Source of the DNA: Caulobacter sp. Root655
Lineage (GTDB): Bacteria; Pseudomonadota; Alphaproteobacteria; Caulobacterales; Caulobacteraceae
DNA: 64,000 nt
Assembly: GCF_001427665.1 (NCBI RefSeq)
Contig: NZ_LMHC01000021.1
Coordinates: 523,934 to 587,933, forward strand
Direction of reading: 5' to 3'
Numbering within the stretch: position 1 is the stretch's first letter; each line of letters starts with the position of its first letter. The position numbers and the translations under genes were made by a program. Below are positions 56,096 through 64,000 of this stretch, in pieces. The notes under the pieces are model-generated. The model made no database searches and was not told where the DNA came from. It worked only from the letters and a program-made list of their open reading frames with translations.

Positions 56096-56294
56096 CCGGC
56101 GCTCGCGCCCCAAACGCACGGGCGTCCACGAGGATTTCGCGGCCCGCTGTCCATCATTCAGGCGAAGGCGCCGTCCAGGCGCCAAGCCATCGTGGTCGGC
56201 GTTGCGGGCCCCCTTGCCCGGTGCTAGCACCACCAGGATCGGAGCTTGGCGCCCCCGGCGTCGACGGCTCCGGGAGAGGGGCGTTCAGCTGGAA

Positions 56295-58163
56295 ATGACA
56301 TCTCCAGGCACAGGTCTCGCCTTCGGAGCGTTCCGTCTCTTCCCCGACCGGCGCGCCCTGATGGAAGGCGACGAGCCGGTCCAGATCGGCGGTCGCGCCA
56401 TCGACCTGCTGATCGCCCTGGTCGAGAACGCCGGCGCGACTCTGTCGCACGCCGAACTGATGGCCAGGGCCTGGCCCAATGTCACCGTCGAGCCGATCTC
56501 GCTGCGCGTCCACATCTCGGCGATCCGGCGCGCCCTGCGGGACGGCGAGAACGGCGCGCGCTACATCGTCAACATTTCCGGCCGCGGCTATCAGTTCGTG
56601 GCGCCGGTCGAGCGCCTGGAAGCCGCCTCTCCCCGCGTCGAGGGCGTGCGCCTGTCCCAGCGCATGAGCCGCATCGTCGGACGGGAAGACTTCATCGACG
56701 GCGTCGTCGCGCAGCTGGCGGAGCGGCCCCTGGTCTCCATCGTCGGCGGCGGCGGCATCGGCAAGACCGCCGTGGCCGTGGCGGCGGCCGAGCGGCTGAG
56801 CGCGGCCGGCGGACGGGTGGCGTTCATAGACCTGGCCATGGTCAGCAGCGCCGCCCTGGTCCCGGTCGCCATCGCCAGCGTGATCGGCGCGAGCCACAGC
56901 CCCGGCTTCGACGTCGAGGCGCTGTCGGCCTTCGTCGCCGACCAGAACCTCCTGCTGGTGCTCGACAGCTGCGAGCATCTGATCGAGGACCTGGCCCCGC
57001 TGGTGGAGACCTTGCGCTGGACCGCGCCCGGCTTGCGGATCCTGGCGACCAGCCGCGAGCCCCTTCGCATCGACGGCGAGTGGCTGATGCACGCGCCGCC
57101 GCTGGACGTGCCCGACGAGTCCGCCGCCGGCGAGGCCCTCCTGGGCGTCGCCTCTGTGCAACTGTTTCTCGACCGCGCGGTCGGCGGCGACGAAGGCCTC
57201 GAGCTCAGCGAACAGAACCTGGCGATCATCGGCAAACTGTGTCGCAAGCTGGAGGGCATTCCGCTGGCCATCGAGCTGGTCGCGACCCGCATCGACCTGT
57301 TCGGCCTGGAAGGCCTGCTGGCCAATCTCGACGACCGCTTCCTGCTGGTCGCCCGCGGCCGCCGGACCGCCCTGCCCCGGCACCAGACCATGCGCGCCAC
57401 GCTCGACTGGAGCCACGACCTGCTGCCCCCCACCGAGCGGAAGGTCTTCCGCCGCCTGTCGGTGTTCCGCGGCGTGTTCACGATAGACCAGGCGCTGAAG
57501 GTGGCGGCGGACGACGAACTGTCCGAGCTCGACATCCTGGAGGGCCTGCCCAGCCTGGCCCAGCGCTCGATGATCGCGCGCGGCCAGGCGGCCGGCCAGG
57601 ACGGCTACCGCTTCTTCAGCATCAACCGGTTCTACGCCGCCGAGAAGCTGCGGGAAGCCGGCGAGGCGCAGGGCATCCGCCGCCGGCACGCCGCCAACCT
57701 GCTGGCCATGCTCGAACAGGCCCAGGCCGCCTGGTCCACCCTGCCCCGCTCGACCTGGGCCATCAGGCTGGAACCACGGATCGATGACCTGCGCTCGGCG
57801 CTGGACTGGTGCTTCGACGGCGGCGACCCGATCCTCGGCGCGCGCCTGACCGCCGCCTGGGTGCCCGTCGGCCTCCACCTGGCCCTGATCGACGAGTTCA
57901 GCCGCTGGACCGCCCAGGCCATGGCCAGCATCGACGCGCTGGCCGCCGTCGACCCCAAGCTCGAGTTCCAGATCCGACTGCTGTCCAACCTCGTCCATGG
58001 CCGGTCACCCGCCCGGACCGACAGCCTGGCCATGCGCCGCGCCGCCGCCAGCTTCCTGACCGAGCCGCCCGACCTGATCACCGAAGACCTGGACACCGGG
58101 GAGGTTCGCGAGGCCCGCGAGACGACGGCCGCCCTGAGTCCGCGCGCCCTCCAGGCGCCCTGA
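56295..58163 (+). CDS. winged-helix transcriptional regulator with NB-ARC-type ATPase
   Basis: A 622-residue regulator. Residues about 10-105 are an OmpR/PhoB-type winged helix (PISLRVHISAIRRALRDGENG, NISGRGYQFVAPVER). Then comes a STAND/NB-ARC-like ATPase with P-loop SIVGGGGIGKTAVAV (near residues 141-148), Walker B LLLVLDSCEHLIEDLAP, and GIPLAIELVATRI. The C-terminus is helical and ends without clear repeats. Related AfsR/SARP-type proteins integrate a signal through ATP-driven oligomerisation; the ligand here is unknown. The start is the ATG at 56295, before the first helix. It is followed by an AraC-type gene on the same strand. Confidence 0.85.
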   Translation: MTSPGTGLAFGAFRLFPDRRALMEGDEPVQIGGRAIDLLIALVENAGATLSHAELMARAWPNVTVEPISLRVHISAIRRALRDGENGARYIVNISGRGYQFVAPVERLEAASPRVEGVRLSQRMSRIVGREDFIDGVVAQLAERPLVSIVGGGGIGKTAVAVAAAERLSAAGGRVAFIDLAMVSSAALVPVAIASVIGASHSPGFDVEALSAFVADQNLLLVLDSCEHLIEDLAPLVETLRWTAPGLRILATSREPLRIDGEWLMHAPPLDVPDESAAGEALLGVASVQLFLDRAVGGDEGLELSEQNLAIIGKLCRKLEGIPLAIELVATRIDLFGLEGLLANLDDRFLLVARGRRTALPRHQTMRATLDWSHDLLPPTERKVFRRLSVFRGVFTIDQALKVAADDELSELDILEGLPSLAQRSMIARGQAAGQDGYRFFSINRFYAAEKLREAGEAQGIRRRHAANLLAMLEQAQAAWSTLPRSTWAIRLEPRIDDLRSALDWCFDGGDPILGARLTAAWVPVGLHLALIDEFSRWTAQAMASIDALAAVDPKLEFQIRLLSNLVHGRSPARTDSLAMRRAAASFLTEPPDLITEDLDTGEVREARETTAALSPRALQAP

Positions 58164-58359
58164 GGACCCGGGATCGGCCAAGGAACCGCCTTAACATTTC
58201 AGAACGGGCCTGACGGGCGCCGGGCGAACCGGGCGCGCGGGCCGGACCCCGTTGGGCCTTAACTCAGTTTCACATCCTTTCATTCGACGCGCGCCGCCTG
58301 AGGAAAGACCCTGGCCCGGTTGGGTCGTCCTTCCGACGGCGCACGCGAGGGGCTGTCCG

Positions 58360-58932
58360 ATGCTGAACCCTACGAACCTCGAAATCCATCGCCGCGAAAT
58401 CAACGACAGGTCGCCGGCCTCCACCCTGCCCCGCGACCAGACCCTGATCCTGGCGCAACTCGTCATCGACGCCTCGCGGTCCTTCGATCGCGATCCCGAC
58501 ACCGCCCGCGAACTGGTGTTCCGCGCCAGCAAGCTGCTCGAGGCCGAGGTGGCGCGCCTGACCCACGACCAGCAGGTCGGCAAGCTGGCCCCCTGGCAGG
58601 TCCGCACCGCGACGGCCTTCATCGACAGGAACAGCGACCGCAACCTGCAGGTCCGCGACGTGGCGGCCGCCGTCCGGCTGAGCCCGAGCTACTTCTCGCA
58701 CGCCTTCAAGGAGAGCTTCGGCCAGGCCGCCAAGAGCTACATCATCGAGCGGCGCATCGCGCGGGCCAAAGCCCTGATGCTCAGCACCGCCGACGGCCTG
58801 GCCCACATCGCCCTGGCCTGCGGCTTCTCCGACCAGGCCCACTTCTGCCGCACCTTCGGCGGCCTGGTCGGCCAGACCCCCAGCCGCTGGCGACGCAACC
58901 ACCAGGAACGCCCCGCCGACCTGGCGGCCTGA
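58360..58932 (+). CDS. AraC-family transcriptional regulator
   Basis: A 190-residue protein whose C-terminal part is the AraC double helix-turn-helix: LQVRDVAAAVRLSPSYFSHAFKESFG, then GLAHIALACGFSDQAHFCRTF and GQTPSRWRR. The N-terminal 90 residues are helical and lack the usual sugar-binding cupin, so it may act without a ligand or through a partner. I start it at the ATG at 58360; an upstream extension in the same frame has no similarity. It follows the ATPase regulator by 196 bp and could be its partner or target. Confidence 0.88.
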   Translation: MLNPTNLEIHRREINDRSPASTLPRDQTLILAQLVIDASRSFDRDPDTARELVFRASKLLEAEVARLTHDQQVGKLAPWQVRTATAFIDRNSDRNLQVRDVAAAVRLSPSYFSHAFKESFGQAAKSYIIERRIARAKALMLSTADGLAHIALACGFSDQAHFCRTFGGLVGQTPSRWRRNHQERPADLAA

Positions 58933-59009
58933 TCGTTGCTCGCCCTGGGGGCGCGGCCGCCATCTCGGCCTGCCCCACGCGTCGATTGCGGGAGGTTGGC
59001 GGCGGCGCC

Positions 59010-59465
59010 ATGCTCAAGCCGCGGCGATTGATTGCTCGCCGACGCGGAATCCCAGCGATGGTCGCAGCACTCGGATCAGGAGATAGAATCCTCCGTCGCG
59101 GCGACGAGGCCGTCGCGCTCGCACGAAGCGGCCTTGAGCGGAATGGGCACACGATCCTGGCCGCCACACGATCGTCCCTGACGGTCCAGGCCCCGAGCGG
59201 TCGTACCTACACGGCGCGGGTGCGCAGTCTGTCCGCGCCAAACGGATGGATTCTCCGCACGGACGGATCACGGCCATCTCCCGACATATGGCTGCTGGTA
59301 ACGGTCATGAACGGGACGGTCCGAGTTGTTCCATCGGCCGATGCTGGGCGCTTGGTAGAGGCCCAGAACGCTCGTTTACGACGAACGGTTGGCTACCCTG
59401 TCCAGGGGTTCAACTACCGCGACGCGGATGATTATGCCGGGCGTTGGAACCTGCTGCCGGCATAG
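59010..59465 (+). CDS. hypothetical protein next to tRNA-Cys
   Basis: A 151-residue protein (135 from an alternative ATG at 59058). The ordered core runs from SGDRILRRGDEAVALARSGL through APSGRTYTARVRSLSAPNGW, then PDIWLLVTVMNGTVRVVPS and YRDADDYAGRWNLLPA. It has an alpha/beta character of a small enzyme or nuclease-like fold, but I do not recognise a family. There is no clear ribosome site at either start. It lies just before tRNA-Cys, a usual integration site, but no integrase or repeat supports a mobile origin. Confidence 0.55.
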   Translation: MLKPRRLIARRRGIPAMVAALGSGDRILRRGDEAVALARSGLERNGHTILAATRSSLTVQAPSGRTYTARVRSLSAPNGWILRTDGSRPSPDIWLLVTVMNGTVRVVPSADAGRLVEAQNARLRRTVGYPVQGFNYRDADDYAGRWNLLPA

Positions 59466-59508
59466 CCAGCACCTCCAGTTGGCGCGCACATCGCTCAATT
59501 CGGAAGGT

Positions 59509-59582
59509 TGGAGGCCTGGCCCGGAATCGAACCGGGGTGCACGGATTTGCAATCCGCTGCGTAACCACTCCGCCACCAGGCC
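59509..59582 (-). tRNA. tRNA-Cys (anticodon GCA)
   Basis: A 74-nt gene on the minus strand with the CCA encoded. The acceptor arms are GGCCTGG and CCAGGCC with a discriminator T, as usual for tRNA-Cys. The anticodon loop is TTGCAAA with GCA, and the T-loop is GTTCGATTC. The D-arm sequence reads GGCGGAGTGGTTACGCAG. Confidence 0.97.
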
Positions 59583-59669
59583 ATCCGGGTCAACGCAAGG
59601 TGCGTCGGCGAAGAGGTCGGTTCGATACAGGAGCCCGCCGGCCTAGGCAATGGTCATGATGCGGTTGGC

Positions 59670-60734
59670 TCAACCGACCTTTTCCAGCAACAGCGCCTTG
59701 GTCAGGAACGCCTGGTCCTGGCCCGCCACGCGCAGCCCGGCCGCGCCGAACAGGGCCGGCAGGTCGGTCTGGGCATAGGTCGAATAGTAGGGCTCGTGGA
59801 AATAGGCCGGGAAGGCCTCCAGCAAGCGCGACAGGTCGGGCTCGTCGACCGGCTGCACCGAATCGGCGAAGGCCAGCACGCCGCCGGGCTTCAGCACCCT
59901 GGCGATCTCGGCCGCCACCGCCGGCCGGACACCTGGCGGCAGCTCGTGGAACAGGTAGACGCAGGTCACGCCGTCCAGGCTGGCGTCGGCGAACGGCAGG
60001 GTCTCGGCGTTGGCCTGCACCCCGCCCCGCCTCGAACGGCTGCGGGCGGCGGCCAGATAGGCCCGCGACAGGTCCAGGCCGGCGATGGCGGCGCGCGGAA
60101 AGGCCCCGTCGAGGTCGCGCAGGAAGCTGCCCGAACCGCAGGCCAGGTCCACCAGCTTCAACCCGCGCTGGTCCTTGCCGCGCCAATGTCGGGCCAGCAG
60201 CGACAGGGCCCGCCGCCGCATCGCCCCGGCCGCGCCGGAGAACAGCGCCTCGACCTGGGCTTCATAGCGTCTGGCGCTGGCGTCGGTGAACCAGCCACCG
60301 GACTGATAGTGGAAGTTCTGGCGATAGTAGTTTGGATAGCCTTGGCTTTCCGGCTCGTCGCGCACCTCGACGCCGTCGCCCCGGCGGCGGCGCTGATCGA
60401 CGGCGCGGGCGTCGGCGATGACGTCCAGGGCCTGGCGGAAGGCGGCGGCGGGGTTGCGGGGACCGTCCTCGACGGGCGGATAGAGGCCGGCGGCGACGTC
60501 GGCGGCGTCCTTGTCGAAGGCGCTCAGATAGGCCTTTCGCAGGCGGGCGGCCGAGACTGGCGGTCCCTGGGGCTCGAACTTGACCTTGGCGTCGCCGCGC
60601 GTGGGCTGGGCCAGGGCGCGGGTGACGCCGCCGGCCGCGGTCCACCAGGCGGCCTTGACCGCCGCCTTGGCCCGCTGGCTGGCGCCGTCCAGCGCGAAGG
60701 CGCCTCGGCCGCGATCCCCCGGTCGTTCGTTCAT
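59670..60734 (-). CDS. class I SAM-dependent methyltransferase
   Basis: A 354-residue protein whose C-terminal 220 residues form a Methyltransf_11/25-type domain: KLVDLACGSGSFLRDLDGAF (motif I), IAGLDLSRAYLAAARSR, then FADASLDGVTCVYLFHELP and ARVLKPGGVLAFADSVQ. The first 130 residues are a separate helical region not typical of small-molecule methyltransferases; it may bind substrate. The start is ATG 60734, with a longer in-frame possibility to 60806. The RlmD-like gene is 43 bp upstream on the same strand. Substrate unknown. Confidence 0.85.
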   Translation of the reverse strand: MNERPGDRGRGAFALDGASQRAKAAVKAAWWTAAGGVTRALAQPTRGDAKVKFEPQGPPVSAARLRKAYLSAFDKDAADVAAGLYPPVEDGPRNPAAAFRQALDVIADARAVDQRRRRGDGVEVRDEPESQGYPNYYRQNFHYQSGGWFTDASARRYEAQVEALFSGAAGAMRRRALSLLARHWRGKDQRGLKLVDLACGSGSFLRDLDGAFPRAAIAGLDLSRAYLAAARSRSRRGGVQANAETLPFADASLDGVTCVYLFHELPPGVRPAVAAEIARVLKPGGVLAFADSVQPVDEPDLSRLLEAFPAYFHEPYYSTYAQTDLPALFGAAGLRVAGQDQAFLTKALLLEKVG

Positions 60735-60777
60735 AGCCGTCTCCCGGACGACCCTCTCCCCGGAAGGAAGCGTCGTC

Positions 60778-62004
60778 CTAGCGCGAAAACACCCCGACCA
60801 GCTCAATATGGGGCGACCACAGGAACTGGTCCACCGGCAACACCCGCTCCAGGCGGAAACCGGCGTCGATCAGCACCTTGGCGTCACGGGCGAAGGTCGC
60901 CGGGTTGCACGAGACGCTGACCACCCGGGCCACCTTGGACAGACCGATCTCGACGCTCTGTTCCAGGGCCCCGGCGCGCGGCGGGTCGATCACCGCCACG
61001 TCGACCTTCTTGAGCTCGCTCGACAGCACCGGCCGGCGGGTCAGGTCGCGGGCCTCGGCGGTGATGGCCTTCAGGCCGGTGGCCGTGCCGACCGCGCCCT
61101 TCAGCGCGACGATGGCCGGGGCCGAGCTGTCGGCGGCGTGCACCGCCCCGATCTCGGCCAGGCGGAAGGTGAAGGTGCCGACGCCGCTGTAGAGGTCGAC
61201 GATGCGGCTGGCGCCCTGGGCGGCCTCGACGGCGAACTCGACCATGGCCTTCTCGGCCTGGGGCACGGCCTGCAGGAAGCTGCCGGCCGGCAGGGCCACC
61301 ACGGCCGGGCCCAGCTTCACCATCGGCTGGCGGGCCATGTAGATCATCTCGCCGGCCAGGGTGACGCGGGCGAAGTCGGCCTCGCCGGCGATCATCGCCG
61401 CCCGCACCCGGGCGTCGGCCGACAGGCCGCCGCTCTTGGCCTCGACGCCGGTGATGTCGATGTCCAGGCCCGTGGCGGTGAGGGTCACGTGCAGGGTCGG
61501 CGCCGACTTCGGATGCTCCATGAACGGCCCCGCCAGGCGGGTCAGGGCCGGAAAGGCCGCCACCAGCCGGGGGTTGGAGACCGGGCAGACCTCGATCTGG
61601 GCCAGGTTCCACGAGCGGCGCTCCTTGAAGCCCAGGCGCGCGCCGCCCTTGCCGCCCCGGGCGTGCAGCGCCACCCGGCGACGCGAGGCCGGCGGCGAGG
61701 CGAAGGTCGGCAGGATCTCGGTCTCCAGGCCCTCGCGGCCCAGCTGGATGCGGATCTGCTCGCGCTTCCAGTCCAGATAGGGCTCGATGGCCCAGTGCTG
61801 CAGGGCGCAGCCGCCGCAGACGCCGAAATGCGGGCAAGGTGGGGTCACGCGATCGGCGCTGGCCTCCAGCACGTCGATCAGCTCTCCGCGCGAGCCGCTC
61901 ATCTGGGCCGTCACCAACTCACCAGGCAGGGTCAGCGGGATGAAGGCCCCTTGAGCCAAGCCGTCGCCCTGGGCGCCGACCGCCTCGATCCTCAACTCAC
62001 GCAT
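60778..62004 (-). CDS. RlmD/TrmA-family RNA (uracil-5-)-methyltransferase
   Basis: A 408-residue class I enzyme of the RlmD/RlmC/TrmA group, making 5-methyluridine in rRNA or tRNA. The [4Fe-4S] ligands fit CPHFGVCGGCALQHW plus VCPVSN. The SAM motif is VDLYSGVGTFTFRLAEIG. The catalytic Cys is in VSVSCNPATFARD, and the catalytic base region DPPRAG is present. A short TRAM-like region at the N-terminus (RIEAVGAQGDGLAQG) supports RNA binding. Which uridine it modifies (U1939 or U747 of 23S, or U54 of tRNA) cannot be told from sequence alone. Confidence 0.9.
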   Translation of the reverse strand: MRELRIEAVGAQGDGLAQGAFIPLTLPGELVTAQMSGSRGELIDVLEASADRVTPPCPHFGVCGGCALQHWAIEPYLDWKREQIRIQLGREGLETEILPTFASPPASRRRVALHARGGKGGARLGFKERRSWNLAQIEVCPVSNPRLVAAFPALTRLAGPFMEHPKSAPTLHVTLTATGLDIDITGVEAKSGGLSADARVRAAMIAGEADFARVTLAGEMIYMARQPMVKLGPAVVALPAGSFLQAVPQAEKAMVEFAVEAAQGASRIVDLYSGVGTFTFRLAEIGAVHAADSSAPAIVALKGAVGTATGLKAITAEARDLTRRPVLSSELKKVDVAVIDPPRAGALEQSVEIGLSKVARVVSVSCNPATFARDAKVLIDAGFRLERVLPVDQFLWSPHIELVGVFSR

Positions 62005-62147
62005 TCAAGACAGTTCCGTTCGTCCGTCGGAACCTTGACCGGTTCCGAGCATTTTCACAGGCGCCGGGGCGCCGCCATGCCCGCGCCACGATCGGCGCCG
62101 ACAACAGCATTCGAAACGTCCCATAGCGCATTCAAGGCCGGGGCGGG

Positions 62148-62184
62148 TGAACGAAGATGAACGGGTCACTCAACAGCCGTTCAT
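62148..62184. promoter_or_regulatory. three TGAACG boxes upstream of the envelope protein gene
   Basis: TGAACG at 62148 and 62158 are direct repeats one helical turn (10 bp) apart. A third copy, inverted (CGTTCA, 62178), forms a palindrome with the second: ATGAACGG-N12-CCGTTCAT. They stand 72-108 bp before the ATG of the glycine-zipper gene. This arrangement looks like a regulator binding site; the protein is unknown to me. Confidence 0.45.
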
Positions 62185-62255
62185 GAAGGCCTAGGCAGTT
62201 TGGCTGGGTAAGGCGGGTCCAGCGGATCGCCGGACCTGTTCGAGGGAGTTTTTCG

Positions 62256-62897
62256 ATGATGTTCAAGACCGTTCTCGGTATCGCCGCCACCGCCGCTCTG
62301 GCGGGCGCGCTGGCCCCGACCCTGGCTTCGGCCCAGGCCTACGGCGCGTACGGCAACACCGGCGCCTACGCCAGCGGCGGCGCCTATGACAACAACGGCT
62401 ACTATTACGACCCCTGCCGCCGCAGCACGACGCAGCGCGGTACGGGCGGTGGCCTGGCCGGGGCCGGCATCGGCGCGCTGATCGGCAGCGGCGTGGCCGC
62501 CAAGGGCGTCCGCACCGAAGGCGCCGTGCTCGGCGGCCTGGTGGGCGCCATCGCCGGCTCGGCCATCGGCAAGAACTCGGCGGCCTGCTCCCCGGGCCGC
62601 GCTCCGCCGCCCCCGCCGCCGGCCTACAACCAGGGTGCCTATAACCAGCCCTACGACAATCGCGGCCAGGGCTATGACGATCCCAGCTACAGCGAAAGCC
62701 GCTACGGCGATCGCGACGATCGCGGCGACTACAGCTACGAGTCCGAGCGCTCCTACACCGTGACCCAGGGCAGCCGCGCCGACGCCAACGGCTGCACCCT
62801 GGCCGAAAGCCCGATCTACCTGCCCGACGGCCGCACCCAGAAGCGCTTCGTGCGCGTCTGCCCGGACGCCTCGGGGCGCTACCAGGTCGTCGACTAG
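62256..62897 (+). CDS. glycine-zipper envelope protein (17-kDa surface-antigen-like)
   Basis: A 213-residue exported protein. The signal peptide ends near LAPTLASAQA. The central glycine zipper GGGLAGAGIGALIGSGVAAKG, then GAVLGGLVGAIAGSAIGKNS is typical of Rickettsia 17-kDa-antigen-type surface proteins that insert into the outer membrane. Before it is a Tyr/Gly/Asn-rich stretch; after it, a Pro run and a Tyr/Asp-rich repeat region, with a short ordered C-terminus holding the last Cys pair. GGGAG lies 8 bp before the ATG (a second ATG follows at once). It ends at a strong terminator. Confidence 0.85.
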   Translation: MMFKTVLGIAATAALAGALAPTLASAQAYGAYGNTGAYASGGAYDNNGYYYDPCRRSTTQRGTGGGLAGAGIGALIGSGVAAKGVRTEGAVLGGLVGAIAGSAIGKNSAACSPGRAPPPPPPAYNQGAYNQPYDNRGQGYDDPSYSESRYGDRDDRGDYSYESERSYTVTQGSRADANGCTLAESPIYLPDGRTQKRFVRVCPDASGRYQVVD

Positions 62898-62928
62898 GTT
62901 CGGCTGTTTCTCAATTCGATTATCTTGG

Positions 62929-62959
62929 GGCCGCCCGCGTTCGCGCGGGCGGCCTTTTT
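62929..62959 (+). terminator. rho-independent terminator of the glycine-zipper gene
   Basis: A perfect 11-bp stem GGCCGCCCGCG / CGCGGGCGGCC with a TTCG tetraloop, followed by TTTTT, 32 bp after the stop. Confidence 0.92.
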
Positions 62960-62985
62960 GTTGGGTCTGGGCGAGGGTGGCGGAA

Positions 62986-63729
62986 CTAGTCCTTCACCGC
63001 CCACAGCAGGTGCTCGACCTGCCCGTCGCCGCCGGTGATCGGGCTTTGCGTGACGCCCTTGATCGTCCAGCCCGAGGTCTCGACGAAGGCCGAGACCGAG
63101 GCGATGCAGTCGGTGATGATGGCGGGGTCCTTGACCAGGCCGTTCTTCCCCACCCGCTCGCGGCCGGCCTCGAACTGCGGCTTGATCAGGCTGACGAGGT
63201 CGGCGCCCGGTGCGGCCAGGTCCAGGGCGACCGGCAGGCATTTCTCCACCGAGATGAAGCTGACGTCGCTGACCACCAGGGTCGGCGTCTCGTCCAGATA
63301 GCCTTCGTCGAGAATCCGGGCGTCGACGCCCGACAGATCGACCACGCGCTCGTGATGGGCCAGGCGCGGATGCAACTGCTCGCGACCAACATCGCACGCG
63401 AACACCTTGACCGCCCCGCGCTCCAGCAGCACCTCGGTGAAGCCGCCGGTCGAGGCCCCGACGTCCAGCGCGACCTTTCCGGCGACCGCGATCGGCCACA
63501 GGTCCAGGGCGTGGACCAGCTTCAGGGCTCCGCGCCCGACCCAGGGATGCGGCGGACGGCCATCCAGCTTGACGGTGTCTTCGAGCAGTTCCGAAGGCTT
63601 GGCCACCGTCTTGCCGTCGGCCGTGATCAGGCCGGCCTCGATGGCGGCGCGGGCCTTGGCGCGGGTTTCGAACAGGCCGGTCTCGACCAGCAGGATGTCG
63701 GCGCGTTTGCGTGTCGGCGAAGAGTTCAT
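62986..63729 (-). CDS. tlyA: TlyA-family rRNA 2'-O-methyltransferase
   Basis: A 247-residue protein with an N-terminal S4 RNA-binding domain (KRADILLVETGLFETRAKARAAIEAGLITADG) and a C-terminal FtsJ/RrmJ-like methyltransferase domain. Motif I is ALDVGASTGGFTEVLLERGA, and the catalytic K-D-K-E residues fit RGALKLVHAL, SDVSFIS, LIKPQFE and the late Glu near QVEHLL. TlyA methylates 16S and 23S rRNA at cytidine 2'-OH in mycobacteria, and some family members are annotated as haemolysins. No dxs gene is visible beside it, though it is often close in this group. Confidence 0.92.
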   Translation of the reverse strand: MNSSPTRKRADILLVETGLFETRAKARAAIEAGLITADGKTVAKPSELLEDTVKLDGRPPHPWVGRGALKLVHALDLWPIAVAGKVALDVGASTGGFTEVLLERGAVKVFACDVGREQLHPRLAHHERVVDLSGVDARILDEGYLDETPTLVVSDVSFISVEKCLPVALDLAAPGADLVSLIKPQFEAGRERVGKNGLVKDPAIITDCIASVSAFVETSGWTIKGVTQSPITGGDGQVEHLLWAVKD

Positions 63730-63830
63730 GCGCGCGCTTTAGCACGACTTGCGGACAGCGCGCCTTCCGGTTCACAGTGATCACCGTTCACCGACGCGCC
63801 ACAGACGTCGGACCGAGAGGGGAAACGCTC

Positions 63831-64000
63831 ATGATGTTCAGCCGCCGGGGCCTGATGGCCGCCGCCGCGATCGCCGCCGCGCCGTCCGCCGTCCAAGCCA
63901 AGCCCAAGGCCGCCTCACCCGCGCCCTGGGGGCCGGACGCCGTCGAGCTGGCGGGCCGCATCCGCCGCAAGGAGGTCAGCGCGCTGGAGGTGACGGAAAA
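63831..64000 (+). CDS. amidase, N-terminal part with Tat signal
   Basis: The first 56 residues of a gene cut by the window edge. A twin-arginine signal (FSRRGLMAAAAIAAA) ends near SAVQA, and the mature part begins WGPDAVELAGRIRRKEVSAL and goes on EVTE, the usual opening of amidase-signature enzymes. The catalytic Ser-cisSer-Lys triad would be outside the window. GAGAGGGG lies about 8 bp before the ATG; a second ATG follows at once. Confidence 0.75.
   Translation, partial: MMFSRRGLMAAAAIAAAPSAVQAKPKAASPAPWGPDAVELAGRIRRKEVSALEVTE

Noticed and set aside
59376..59576. A 66-residue frame starting MAEWLRSGLQIR
   Set aside because: It reads through tRNA-Cys, and this peptide is the usual false translation of tRNA genes.
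59466..59669. A genomic island boundary at tRNA-Cys
   Set aside because: No integrase gene, no duplicated tRNA 3' end, and the neighbours look like normal chromosomal genes.
62986..63729. TlyA as a haemolysin
   Set aside because: Some family members carry that name, but the S4 plus FtsJ-like domains and catalytic residues point to RNA methylation.

Overview
The window is high-GC, densely coded DNA of an alphaproteobacterium, most likely Caulobacter or a close relative. Three things support this: the recognisable proteins read like Caulobacterales versions, one operator is of the alphaproteobacterial LexA type (GTTC-N7-GTTC), and the intergenic regions carry short palindromic repeats, one of them of a kind seen across Alphaproteobacteria. 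I see no prophage, insertion sequence, CRISPR array or rRNA operon. Most of the window is ordinary chromosome, with one tRNA-Cys gene.

Layout. 1-3926 is a minus-strand purine and RNA-modification run: guaB, a MAPEG-like membrane protein, rsmB, a secreted OmpA-like protein, and guaA cut by the window edge. 4051-5879 holds rlmE and a Ppx/GppA phosphatase, translationally coupled. 6041-9438 holds hspQ, phenylalanine hydroxylase, a membrane acyltransferase and a divergent membrane-anchored LytTR regulator. 9442-15014 is an arginine succinyltransferase operon (M20 hydrolase, astA, astD, astB, GNAT). 15214-21170 is the tamA-tamB outer-membrane assembly pair. 21416-24875 is an ATP-grasp / alpha-E / transglutaminase operon. 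24953-25300 encodes a small secreted protein. 25306-28066 is the sulfate importer cysT-cysW-cysA without a binding-protein gene.

28745-45530 carries a DEAD-box helicase with a long basic tail, a BaiN-type flavoprotein, a YegD-like Hsp70, a methyltransferase fused in frame to a GlcG-type domain, ppdK, two tandem secreted paralogs, glyS/glyQ, and glnK-amtB ending at a strong terminator. 45841-55688 carries a VOC protein, ispE, a TPR lipoprotein, ETF:quinone oxidoreductase, a uracil-DNA glycosylase, a lytic transglycosylase, a small membrane protein, a short glycosyltransferase and a PA0069-type radical SAM protein behind a LexA box. 55888-64000 carries a 51-residue protein, two regulators (winged-helix/NB-ARC ATPase and AraC type), an orphan protein next to tRNA-Cys, two methyltransferases, a glycine-zipper envelope protein, tlyA and the start of a Tat-exported amidase.

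The best leads are: an in-frame methyltransferase/GlcG fusion whose junction encodes a signal peptide; a LexA box in front of the radical SAM gene; three 11-bp direct repeats exactly 21 bp apart at the start of the LytTR gene; a LacI-family-like operator between ppdK and a tandem pair of secreted two-cysteine proteins that seem related to a third one at 24953; and a run of perfect hairpins downstream of amtB that may be a structured RNA. No single locus is clearly a new system; each of these is testable.
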